From positions 1-22,481 of the forward strand of contig NWUY0304748171.1 in NCBI GenBank assembly GCA_004151065.3: a stretch of DNA of 22,481 nt, written 5' to 3'. The notes below the pieces were generated by a model. It saw only the letters and a list, made by a program, of their open reading frames with translations. It was not told the origin of the DNA and did not search any database. This document shows positions 1 through 9,970 of this stretch, piece by piece (positions within the stretch are counted from its first letter, which is position 1; every line of letters starts with the position of its first letter). This stretch comes from Larix sibirica (taxonomy: Eukaryota > Streptophyta > Pinopsida > Pinales > Pinaceae). Position numbers and translations under genes: made by a program.

Positions 1-155
1 GTTGTCCAGGTTCAACATGTCTCCATGCGAACTCATCACATATATTTGGATTACTTACCTTGTGGATTTACCATTGGAATTACTACTACTATAAGTTGAA
101 TCTAATAAACTATCGGTAGGTAGTGATAGGTAGGTAGTGGGAACATAATCCCAAT

Positions 156-183
156 ATACCCTATTGGTTATACCCTATAGGTT
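156..183. repeat. 14-bp tandem duplication
   Basis: Two adjacent copies of a 14-base unit (ATACCCTATTGGTT then ATACCCTATAGGTT) differ at one base. The unit begins with the sequence ATACCCTATAG that also appears near 6165, so it may be part of a dispersed motif. Confidence 0.8.
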
Positions 184-1616
184 GTGCAACCTCATCAATG
201 GAAAAGTGACACGTAGATATGTGATGCGTATCGTATTATTTGGATTATTTCCCCTTCCTTGTTTATTCTCCATTGGACACTACTATAATAGGAGGAATTG
301 AATCCACTGGATTTCCTTTCCTTGCCTACTAATAAAATGCTAGGCATGCATACTTTATATAATACGGATAATATAAAATATGGAGAACCATAGGGGCTCT
401 CATTCAGGTAAGTGTCCTGTATTTAAACCATGGGTAAAAATCTATCGTAAACATGGATGGGGGTAGAAGGAACCTGGGTATTGGTGGGTTATAATACCTA
501 CAACCTCAAATTAGATGAAGTTGTCATATTGTTGTCAACCAACTAACAAACATGGATTCTTCTTCAACAAGTAGTTTAACCTTAACATTATTAGTGCATA
601 AGAATAAGGGTAAGAATAAGGGGTATGTTCCTCGGATCTCTCAAAATTAGGTTGTGACAATGATGGTTAATCAAGAACAGGTAACGAACCTTGGGACGGG
701 GTATTTAACCTGGGTGGTACGCTGTTCAAGCCCAGAGCTGCTGCCAATCCCATCCTAAAAATAAGAAGTACATGGAATAATAAGTTCATGCAGCGGAAAT
801 GTTTGGACTAAGTAAGATAGTCTTCTCTTAAGGCTGCCATTGACTAAGGCTGCCAGGCATGGGACGGCAAGAAAGACCTTACAGTCCAGTTGTTCTCTCA
901 TAGGGCCCACTGAAGGCTAGTCCAGTCCAAATTCATAGGTTGCCATTTGTGATAAGGCTCCAACAACATTATTCATAGGTTGCATTAATAAAGAAAGGTA
1001 GTTGCAATGAATTAGTTCAATTAACATAGTTCAGTTCGTTCAATGTTCCGACATTCAATTCAATTTTAATTGCATCTCTACGACCCGGAGGGACTCGACC
1101 AAAAGGAGAGGTTTCAAATGAATTGAGTTTCCAAAAGAAAAAGAAATGAAATTATCTATTTCGGAATCAATACCTCTCTATTCTTTACGACACAAATCTC
1201 TAGACAAGTTTCAATATATTTGTTGAAGTGATTGGTTTAGTATAGTTCGCTCTACGAACCATTAGTTGTTTAATTACAGCATTTGTTGGACTTAGATCTA
1301 AACATAGCATACCATAGCCATTTCATTGTTGTAATTGAATTGTTAAACTGCCATTGAATGTTGTGCCATTGAATGAATGTGGGTGTCAACGAACAAAACG
1401 TCGGCCTGGTTCTTAATGGAGACAAAAACACCTATTAATTAAGGCTGGACTAGTTTGCCAGTTAGTTAGTACCTAGCATGGAACAACGGAATTTATTTTA
1501 ATAATAAGATTGCATATTCAGATGACAGATTAAAACGGACAAGTTAAACTTAGATAGCCTGTTACCCTTACTTAAAAGAACGGGTTACTTAAAAAAAAAG
1601 CTCCCTCTCTTGCTGT

Positions 1617-1640
1617 GATTCTGTAAGAGATTCTGTAAGA
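1617..1640. repeat. 12-bp perfect tandem duplication
   Basis: Two perfect head-to-tail copies of GATTCTGTAAGA lie just downstream of the decayed minus-strand coding region. The duplication is short and could come from replication slippage. Confidence 0.85.
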
Positions 1641-1795
1641 CATGCCTATCTGCGCTGGCCTCCAAGCATTGATTCCATTCTCATATGACTAATCCGATGC
1701 ATACATTGGTGAACAGCTTCTTGCTGATTTGCAAGAAGGAAAGACAGTTTTTCTGGTGATGTGAGCGGTCTATAATATGTAAAAAACTAAAATGG

Positions 1796-2666
1796 TCAGG
1801 GGTTTCCCAAACTCTCCTCTAATCCACAAACGAATATCTTGCTCATTGCTTTCTTTGGTGGTCTGAGCATGGCCCCATTTATTTGGTTGCTCATGTAGGA
1901 TGCGAAGGCCCGTAGTTGTATGTAACCAACAAAAGTATTTGGGTTCCATTTCCTCTCATAAAATAGAATGAGCTCATGTTGATATAGCTCAGATAATAAT
2001 TTGCAATCTTCATTATTATGAGCACAACTAAGTTTTTTCAAATGCTTTAGGAATTGCAACATCATTAAATAGTCTTCCCTCAGCCAAAACTTCGAGTATA
2101 AGCAATGTTTGCTTTTCTCGTAAAAACAGAGCATACACAGCAGAAGGTGCTATACAGCTGATTAGAGTATGGGCTATGTTCTTCATTTGCAGCTTTTCCT
2201 CTTTCAATGTTTTAACTTTTGCTTTAAGCTTAGGGAGTTTTTGCGTTCCTCTTTTAAAGCTGCCTATTTCATTCTGTTAATAGCATAAAGTTATGCCCAT
2301 TGCTTTTTTTTCAGGGTGTTAACTAGAAATCTTTGTTCCCCAGGGGCACTACACTTTGTCTATAGGCTTATGCAGTACGCTTCCACTTAGCTACTGATGC
2401 TCTTAAGTGTTGCACAAATTGCTCTGCTTCTTTTGTTTGAACGCCTACCAAACGGACAGCAGGCCTTTAACAGTATATAACTTTGGCTTCCTCATGTTCA
2501 TCAGCATCCTCTACAGTAGAGTAAATTCTGACTGACTCTATAATTTCATTCACAATTTATGAAACAAACTCCTCAATGATTTGATCAGTGTCACCAACAT
2601 TCTTATAACAGCAATATTATTATAAACTTCGGGAACAACTTCCAATACAAAGTCAGAAATAATTTG
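1796..2666 (-). pseudogene. Decayed coding sequence of unknown family
   Basis: I do not recognise the product. Reading the minus strand, protein-like composition persists in three successive blocks lying in different frames. The first, about 2607-2666, reads QIISDFVLEVVPEVYNN. The second, about 2323-2598, is acidic (for example EEFVS, then VEDADEHEEAKV, then KEAEQFVQHLRASV) and is interrupted by several stops. The third, about 2092-2276, has a lysine/glutamate-rich segment (KLKAKVKTLKEEKLQMKN) that looks like a coiled coil. A further open frame of 112 codons begins with ATG at 2134, contains ELYQHELILFYERKWNPN, and ends at 1796. The shifts and stops show a broken gene, not a working one. Its position close to a copia fragment suggests nuclear or retroelement-derived DNA, but that fragment lies on the other strand. 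It could also be several unrelated fortuitous frames, although the shared strand and biased composition argue against this. Confidence 0.45.
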
Positions 2667-2925
2667 AAGTAATCATCTCTTAGTAGTGTTTAACTTGGCT
2701 TCCTGAAAGCTTATCAACAAGTTATGTAGTAAAGGAGTTTATGACTGATACCATTAAGTTATGAACTTTGTTTTTAGCGCGGTAGGAGCTTTCTTTGCTG
2801 TCTTTTTTATATTGCTTAATACCAGCTATTGGAAACCATCTCACCCATGATCTTTACAGCCAAGTCACAGAGATCATTGAAACAGTAAGCTTAGTAAGTG
2901 CTTTGGTTGGCAGGCCGCTTAGCCA

Positions 2926-3009
2926 GTGAGAAACAAAGCTCGACTAGTGGCTAAAGGTTTCTTTCAACTTACCAGAATTAACTTCGATGAAACCATTAGC
3001 CCGGTTGTT
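2926..3009 (+). mobile_element. Ty1/copia reverse transcriptase fragment
   Basis: A 28-codon plus-strand segment reads VRNKARLVAKGFFQLTRIN and then FDETISPVV. This matches the well-known start of the Ty1/copia reverse transcriptase domain, whose usual pattern is KARLVAKG, then Q, then a GIDY.ETFSPVV-like stretch. Similarity starts and stops abruptly: after the final VV the reading frame continues as IGTLGWVG, which is not copia-like. No further RT motif, integrase or LTR is recognisable nearby, so this is an isolated scrap of a nuclear LTR retrotransposon. The recognition rests on family knowledge and a visual match. Confidence 0.8.
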
Positions 3010-3285
3010 ATTGGAACCCTCGGTTGGGTGGGAATAGATAATATAAACAAAAATAGCATTTTATTTCTCGGAGACCTACTCTTATTTTATTCGTAAAATG
3101 ACCCCTCGGCGTACTCACTTTTTGAATCTAAAATTATTCTGATCTGTGTGGAGGATATAAAAAAGGATAATACACGTTGCCTAGTTTTGGGTCAGTGGGG
3201 GCTACAAAACGTGGTTGCTAAAATTGGGGATTTGTGACATGCGGATTATTGGAAGCATTTTGTACGACTTTGGGGCAAGTTTCTC

Positions 3286-3293
3286 TATAAATA
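3286..3293 (+). promoter_or_regulatory. Nuclear-type TATA box (TATAAATA)
   Basis: The octamer lies in a TCTCTATAAATAGC context, typical of plant RNA polymerase II and LTR promoters. It is about 280 bases after the copia RT scrap. Mitochondrial polymerase does not use such a box, so if real it is a nuclear relic. A chance match is quite possible. Confidence 0.25.
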
Positions 3294-3671
3294 GCCCTAG
3301 GGAAAAACCTGTGATACACCTTCGCCTATAAAAAAAACATTACCCTAAAAATCAAAAGGGTAAAAGTCGACCGCGAAATGGGTAAGATTGGGCCGTTATT
3401 TGATTGGTGGAAACACTGTATCCACTTACTGTCTCAAAGACTAGGTGTAACGCACCGGGAGACTAAGTGTAGGTACCGGGGTAAACTCAGTGTAGTGGTA
3501 AGAATTTATGGCATCCGGTCATTTTCGATTCAGGGTGGATGAAGTGATTTCAATTTCAAGGGCAGGGACCATATAAGTACTAACTAAGCTATCAAGTAAA
3601 TACCGTAGTGGATTCCGCTGCTGCTGCTTTTTACGTGGTTTAATTGGCATGTTTCAAATGGTTATTTTTCA

Positions 3672-3727
3672 CCTTGCCCTCCCTTGCCCTCCCTTCGGTC
3701 AAGCAAGTATACCTTTGGTCAAGCAAG
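3672..3727. repeat. Compound short tandem repeats
   Basis: Two exact copies of the 10-mer CCTTGCCCTC (3672-3691) are followed directly by CCTTCGGTCAAGCAAG (3692-3707) and CCTTTGGTCAAGCAAG (3712-3727). The latter pair has a 20-base period and one mismatch. The two duplications adjoin and share the CCTT start. Confidence 0.8.
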
Positions 3728-5535
3728 CCTTTCGACTTAATTGAAGGTTTTTCCTAAGGCGTATTAGGGAAAATCGTGTGATGCGTGTTGCATCATTTGG
3801 GGTTCTACAATTCCGCTATAATAGTTGGTTTTCGGATATACAATCCAATTACCCGATAAGAGTTTGTTTCTAGTATACAAGAGTAGGGTAGGTGGTGTAG
3901 CTCCTGGGGTAAAAAAAAGACCAACAATATTGTAGCCACTCTAAAGTAAATGTGTTATTATACAATGCAACATTCATTTGTATCTATCTCGTTTTACATA
4001 CTCCACTGACCCTTTCATTAAACCAAGAAGAGCTGTAGGGAACAGTCTAAAAAGAACTTACCTTGGAAAGACACCTTTGACCTACAAGAACTAGATATTC
4101 ACAGGCCCTAGAACATGAGGGAGGTCTTCGAGGGAATGCTAGATTACCTTATCTTAGGAGCCACAGATTGGATCGTTAGATCGGAATGATTAAAATGGGG
4201 GGGGATCGCCTTTGGGATGGATGGGACAAGGAGCCCATACCTTAGATCTAGTAGAAACGTCTCACTGCCTGCCATAGCACTGACAGTATATATTTTACCT
4301 TACTCTAGAAAGACCGGGAACCCTAAGCGCTTCAAGTATACACTCCATCAGCCAATAATACCTAACGGAGATACTCGCATAGAGACGTTGAAGTCCTTTC
4401 TTAATAGGGCTAGTACTGCTACTTGGAAGCTACTAATAGTTTTTTTCTCTCTATAGCCTTACTTATAGAATAAAGTACGATACATCTATACGTTATTCTA
4501 TAAGTCCCATTATGTGTTGTTCGGGTGGGAAAGATTTATCAACTTTACAACACGCCAGGTTGAAATGCTGCACTGCTTGGGCCAGACTCTTATTCTGAGT
4601 AAGCCTCCTATCTCGCATGTATACGTCCTTGCCATTGCCAGAAACATGTCCAGTGTCAATGCCAGGTGGGTTTGTTTCTATGCCACAATTCCCACCCAAT
4701 TAGGTAGTCCTTATTAGCACCATTCCCCATGGGGAGGATCAATAAGGGGAAATCCCCCAGCCAGTGGAATAAGCCAATGAATCCATGGGAGCTCTAATCC
4801 GCTTGATGGGTCCAGGGAATTCCACACCATCGGGGAAATAAACTGGATTCCTTTATTTTTCATATTGAAAAGAAAATGAAAAGCTGTCAAAAATACGGGG
4901 ATTCTTCAAATTGAACACCTTTATATATGAGCTCGCATGGAGAATTTCACTTGTATTTAATAGGTGATACCTACTACACCTATGACTATACGATATCGCA
5001 TTGATACGTCCTTGCCTAATAACACTCAATAGAGGTGACTAGAAGCCTGGAATAGAGGCCTGGACACACCATAGAAGTCTTGATTGAATAGTGGCCTTTA
5101 GTGCCGCCTTAAGAGACACCGTTCCATAACAGTAAGTAAAAGCACTTTATACTGCCTTAAGCCTTAATCCGTGTCAATTAGCTAAGGTGTATAGGTGCAG
5201 TCACTTTCATTATATATGGGATTATTCAAATTTGCGTAAGTGAGTTCAAGGTAAAGACTAAGGCACAACTAGTAGAAAGTAGTAGTACTTACACTAGACA
5301 GCTAGTAGTTATTAGTGCCTGTGGACTACAGGCTAGTGTCTTTTTCTTAAGGCTTTAACTCTTTTTCAGTAATTTGAACAAAGTTAAACGTCTCCATGGC
5401 GTCGTATGTGAAAACATCTAGATGCGGTCTAGTTATTATAGGAGGCGAGTCTCTTAACACTTACTATTTCACTTAGGTTGAACCAATATCTGTTAGTAAT
5501 AACATTAATTTTCACACTTCCCTATCGATCTATTA

Positions 5536-5567
5536 TAGTAATATAGACTATTAGTAATAGAGACTAT
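5536..5567. repeat. 16-bp tandem duplication
   Basis: Two adjacent copies, TAGTAATATAGACTAT and TAGTAATAGAGACTAT, differ by one base. The surrounding sequence is also rich in TAGTAAT and ACTATTA, so further degenerate copies may exist. Confidence 0.8.
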
Positions 5568-7193
5568 TATTAGCTTCTAAGTAGTTGGCAAAGACATATC
5601 GACGCGAGTATAACGTAGATATCGGAACTATGGTGACAAGTGGGACTATACTCTTCTCTACTCTGTATTAGTATGGCCTAAGACCTTAACTAATGGGAGA
5701 ATAGGTGTTATTATTCCCCTTCTTCCGGACACTATAAGCCATCGAATATGCATCAACGTATTTCCCAGTGGTTGAAAATAATCATTGCCAATAAGAGTTA
5801 AGTATGAATAAAGCAGTGAAGTTAGGCAGGTTAGGCAGATTGGATGACCCATCCCCATCTTCGTTTAACTTGTGGCTGTAACCATGACCTTAATCGTAGT
5901 GTCTATAGGATTGTATCAATACTGGTAAGTAATCTGAATATGTGGCATTGCCATACTGGTTACTTCTACCTGCATCGCACTTACCGATACCGAACAATAG
6001 TCCTGCCTAGGCTGGATGGAAGGAGGAAAGAAGGAATGCGCCAGCATTACATATGTTAATTTACAACCAGTGGTGTAAGTGTACCAATTACCCTAACAAC
6101 TTATTCATGTATGAGACAAGGTAAGGTGCAACAATCTGAATAAAGAGAAATCCCTTTGTAAACCATACCCTATAGTAGGGTTAATAGGTGTGTAGTATCC
6201 CATTTCCCTGAACGAAAGATACTTATTAGATAGGCAAGGACCCTTGGTAGGGGCCCTACTATGAAAGAGATAGGAGATCGCATCTCTACGTGTAACTTGA
6301 AGATCAACAAGGCAAGTTGAAAGCTCATCATTTCTATACCACCCTACCTTGGGAACTAATATATAGTGTACAATGGAGGAATCAACAAGGAAGGGGAAAT
6401 AATAGCCAATGGGACTAATCCGATATTGATAATATTAGAATATGACTTCTTGCTCTAATAACTACTAGCTCTACTTCCATACTAGCACTTTAGACTTACA
6501 TCTAATAAGTCGTTGCCACAAGGAAAGGAGGGGCCTATTCACAGGGGAGAGGCTACAACAGGTCACAGGGACTAATCACAATAGGGTTTACTACTCCCTA
6601 CAGGGAGAGCCGTGCTCCAGCGAAGAAGCTATAGGGTTGTGTCCATCCATGTCCAGAAATGCTAGGTTTCTATGCACTCAATTCCATCCCCAAAAGAAAA
6701 GAATCAATCTGTAGGATCCTAATTCCACTAGCTCTATTCCAAGGCTCATTGACCTAGGCTACAGGTTGTTAGTGCAGGCTGCATAAACACCTGCTAGGAG
6801 AGATAGCTAGCTCATCAAACTAAATTATCATATGGGGTGAGACATTACTAAAAGTCATTGTCTAAGGTCTCAAGAGGTTCCGCTGTAGTTGGGGGACCAT
6901 ACAACAACAGGTTGGGTGTTGCCTCTAGGTGGGTGGGTAAATAATAAGGGTTTTAAGCAGAGAATAAAAGCAAAGGCTTTGAGGGTTCTTCCTTTCCTAG
7001 CCAGTGAGCTCTAATTAATTCATTGTATTCTGTTGACCGTTCCAATAGGTAATAGTGGTACCAAAGAAGCATCCTCAAGCAAGTGTGATAAAAGTATATC
7101 CTAGGTCTGAAGCCCGTCCCATCCAACCTCTATTCTCTGATGGACCACATAATAAAGCTATCTGGCAGTGAAACGATATCTGCTAAAGGGAAA
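5568..7193. other. Gene-free spacer
   Basis: Nothing recognisable is encoded. Short frames at 5658-5858 (minus) and 5844-6059 (plus) show no family motif and no conserved composition. A GAGCCGTGCTCC stretch near 6605 was examined as a possible group II intron domain V and does not fold as one. Confidence 0.55.
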
Positions 7194-7390
7194 CTCTCTC
7201 TCTCCCGGCTCGGCTAATCGACCCATCCATCCGATCCGGTGCTTCTAAGAGAAGGGTAATGGGTTTAAGGGCATCAGTCCATCCATGCTCCTAGGGTGAA
7301 GGGAATAATAAAGTTAGGGGTAAGGTGATCCGGTCCTGAGAATAGAAGGATAAATAGCAGTACTGACTAAGCAATTTCTTCATCAAGTGG
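7194..7390 (+). repeat. Dispersed repeat families R1 and R2, copy at 7.2 kb
   Basis: Bases 7194-7296 (CTCTCTCTCTCCCGGCTCGG at the start, then CATCCATCCG, GGTGCTTCT and CTCCTAGGG) align in the same order with 18272-18366. The next stretch, 7304-7390 (AATAATAAAG, GGGGTAAGGTGATCCGGTCC, AAATAGCAG, CTAAGCAATT), aligns with 9521-9610 and more weakly with 9871-9930. Divergence is high, with small indels, so the copies are old. I see no terminal inverted repeats or target duplications. Confidence 0.6.
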
Positions 7391-9188
7391 TCTAGGGAGG
7401 TTATAGGTCTTATATAGGCGGTTGGGAATGAAGTTCATAGTATAGGGAGACAAGGTCTAGTTCTGGCAAGTAAAGAAAGAAAGGCAAGGTAGTGTTTCAT
7501 AGCATGTGCTCCTGGCAACTGGGGTATTGGTGTTCCTGGTTGATAGGTGACTCCCATGCTCCTAGGATTCCGGTATCAAGGTAAGTCATGAAGGCGAAGC
7601 CTGACCTACTTTCTTGTATAACTATCTTGTATTTTTATTGGCGCACTGACCCTATCATAGCTTATTGGCAGGACGCAGGACCGTGCTTCCCCATTCTCTC
7701 TGGCTTGGCTACTGGAGGAAAAGACTTACTCTTCTACCGGCTTTTCTAACGGATGTAAAGCCATTCAATCATCAGTCAGTCCCAATTGAGTGAGGCACTG
7801 GCCTAATGAGCCGGCCTAATGAGTGGAAAAGTAAGTCCCATTCAATCAGTTGGCCAATAACCCAGGCAGGCTACGTGCTCTCTTACTAGCCGGGCTACGT
7901 GTTCTCTCTACTCAATTGGTTTCTAAAGTACGTACTGGTTGACCCAATAGGGCACCCCAGCACTAGGACTAATAGCTAGTTTTTATCTATTTACTGCTTG
8001 AGGAGGGTGGATATTAGGGGGCCTAGCCTAAGAGCGTAGGTGAGGTGCTGGCTTACTGCCTATGCTTCGGGGTCTTTCTTACCTTACTTCATTACCAGGT
8101 CTGTGTGCTCGGAAGGTGAGGAGATTCCCATATTTTCACAATCAAATTATATACTTTTCGTGTTTCTTTTCAGTTAAGAGAGCTCAGGTAAGGTCTTCAT
8201 TTCTGGCTCTCCCCGTTAAGGAAAGAATAAAGGTCTTATAGGGATTCTAGCGGGAACTATAAGACTTACTCTAGGATAAACTATTCTACTGGCTTTGTCT
8301 TGAGTTAGTTAGTCGGGTTGGGTTCCTTGCCTTGGGTTAGTTAGTTGGTTTACCGGCTTCAGTACTTGCCTTACTATCAGGAAGGCCGGTCTCAAGCTTA
8401 GTTCTGGCCTGGCTTAGTCCTTGTCACCACGTGTCTCCCTCACCGGTAAGGATCTTTTTTTTAGGAAAGACCCGCCGGTTCCGTGGGCCTTAACGATTGG
8501 ATGGAAATACTCTTTCTTTAAAGCATCATTATAAAATACTCTTGCCTTCCCTACCACAAAAAGAAAAGAGTAGTTAGCCCTGATATTGGGGTCCTTATCC
8601 GTGCACTAAGAGCAGGCAGGAGATCATGCCTTTAATAAATATCTTTTTCTTGGAAGGAAACTCTTGCCCCTGGGCCTATCGTTACTGAGTACTTGCCTTC
8701 CCTAGCGTTCTATTGAGTATTTTCCTAGCCCTAGCGTTATTGAGGACTTGCCTCTCCGGGTTCTGGGCGGGGAAAGACAGAATAGCAACCCATCTCTCTG
8801 GGCTGGTTGGCATAGAAATAAAAGCCAATCTGGGTAGGAAATACATAACAACCTATCTGGGCGGACTCCAAAGAATAGCTTCACCCGAGGAAATAGGCAC
8901 TATGAGAAGACCTACTTGGAAGGTGAAAGGCCATTTATTAGTAACAAAAATGACGAAAGATTAACTCGACTCTTATACCAAATTAAAACTGAGCAACCAA
9001 CGATTTATCCTCTGAGGGTAATTTTGCATAAGACCTTTACCCATCGAACTAGTTGGGATCGGGCCTATGCTCAGTGGATCCTTCCTCAGTAAGAGTCTGT
9101 ATAGCGGGTTGTTTATGACCCAGCAGCTTACAAAATAGCTTCAAAAGCTATATTCAATAGCTGTGTTTAAAAAGTATCATTAGTCTAT
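7391..9188. other. Gene-free spacer rich in short degenerate motifs
   Basis: No gene is visible. There are a 13-bp tandem pair at 7800-7825 (GGCCTAATGAG core) and a 24-base-period pair at 7869-7909 (GGCTACGTG core). Repeated TTAGTTAGT/GGGTT motifs occur around 8295-8350. AGTACTTGCCTT occurs at 8361-8372 and 8688-8699, with related forms through 8950. The antiparallel open frames at 8702-8964 overlap each other and look fortuitous. Confidence 0.5.
7800..7825. repeat. 13-bp tandem duplication
   Basis: GGCCTAATGAGCC is followed directly by GGCCTAATGAGTG, two head-to-tail units with two differences at the end of the unit. Confidence 0.75.
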
Positions 9189-9226
9189 CCACCAGTAGCA
9201 GGAGAAGCCACCAGTAGCAGGAGAAG
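9189..9226. repeat. 19-bp perfect tandem duplication
   Basis: Two exact adjacent copies of CCACCAGTAGCAGGAGAAG. Exact identity implies a recent event compared with the heavily diverged dispersed repeats around it. Confidence 0.9.
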
Positions 9227-9520
9227 TATAGGCATGACTAATAACATAAGCAGATCAATGAAATTAAGGTACCTAAGGGTATAGTTTGAGTTCCTTTCCT
9301 TATATATTATATTATGCATAGTGTAACTGATAACGTACCGTTCCTGTCTGTACTTTGTAACAGTATTTACGTATAATAAAGCTAATAAGAGAATTCATCA
9401 GGTTGGGTAGATGTGTAGTGAGGAACGATAGGTAGTCTCGGGTAAAGGCGGGTCGTCTTTCTTTCTTATTCGAGCGAAGCAGAAGTCGAAGTCGTTCGGT
9501 AAAGGGTAGGTGGTGGGCAG

Positions 9521-9610
9521 TAATAAAGGTAAGGGGTAAGATTGGGTCATCCCGTCCTGATAAGAAAAAAGTAACTAGCAGCACCCACTAAGCGATTCAT
9601 TCCGTAAGTG
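9521..9610 (+). repeat. Dispersed repeat R2, copy at 9.5 kb
   Basis: This segment contains TAATAAAGG, AAGGGGTAAG, GTCATCCCGTCCTGA, AACTAGCAGCACCCACTAAG and CGATTCATTC in the same order as the copy at 7304-7390. A third, shorter relative lies at 9871-9930 (GTTATAATGG, GGGTGAATCCCGTCCCGAG, AGTCTAGC). A minus-strand open frame crosses each 9-kb copy, but those frames have non-ATG starts and are not counted as genes. Confidence 0.55.
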
Positions 9611-9942
9611 TTATGTCAGGCTGGTAATGCTCTATGTGAACGCCCGTACAATGGTTGTTTGGGGGATGTTTGAGTAAGTGAGTTAGTGAAAGGTTTTTAA
9701 AGCCAGGTGGGTAGTAGGTAACAGTAAAGGTAAAGGGAAGGTAGTTATAGTTAAGGGTAAATAGCAATAGTGCTGTACCCCCGCATTCCTGGCTGAAGCA
9801 AGAAGTGATAAGTAAGTAGGGTAAGATCTCTAGATGGGTAAGGTGGGTACGTAGTGATAGTGTACTGTATGTTATAATGGATGTAAGCTGGCTGGGTGAA
9901 TCCCGTCCCGAGAAGAGAAGTCTAGCTATTTTGGAAATAATA

Positions 9943-9970
9943 TGGAAATAATCATGGATTATTATTTCCA
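9943..9970. repeat. Perfect 10-bp hairpin with 8-base loop
   Basis: TGGAAATAAT at 9943-9952 is the exact reverse complement of ATTATTTCCA at 9961-9970. The left arm is itself repeated directly at 9932-9941. The hairpin lies at the end of a dispersed-repeat segment. There is no T-run to suggest a bacterial-type terminator. A stem-loop of this kind could act as an RNA 3'-end stabiliser in plant mitochondria, but that is speculative. Confidence 0.5.

Larger units (their letters stand above)
1..1795. other. Gene-free spacer with small tandem repeats
   Basis: No reading frame of convincing length or composition is visible on either strand. The stretch holds a 14-bp imperfect tandem pair at 156-183 (ATACCCTAT core), GGTAGGTAGTG-type repeats around 116-140, AGAATAAGGG repeats near 600-620, and a perfect 12-bp tandem pair at 1617-1640. 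A short segment at about 1081-1111 shares an ACTCGACC...GGAGAGG motif with 16147-16208. A run of nine A lies near 1589. I see no promoter, RNA gene or mobile-element end. Confidence 0.6.
3010..5535. other. Gene-free spacer
   Basis: There is no convincing gene. The open frame at 4217-4456 (79 codons, ATG start) has no recognisable motif, and the two frames at 4493-4717 lie antiparallel over each other, as chance frames do. Visible structure includes CCTTGCCCTC tandem copies at 3672-3691, a GGTCAAGCAAG pair at 3692-3727, and a run of eight G at 4197-4204. Between 5080 and 5350 there are scattered CTTAAGGC/GCCTTAAG and AGTAGTACTTA motifs resembling those at 17.6-17.9 kb. Confidence 0.55.

Noticed and set aside
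4217-4456. 79-codon ATG-started plus-strand frame
   Set aside because: No family resemblance, no membrane or signal features, and length within what chance allows in a 22-kb window.
6600-6640. Group II intron domain V
   Set aside because: GAGCCG followed by GTGCTCC does not give the 34-base domain V stem with its AGC triad and bulge.
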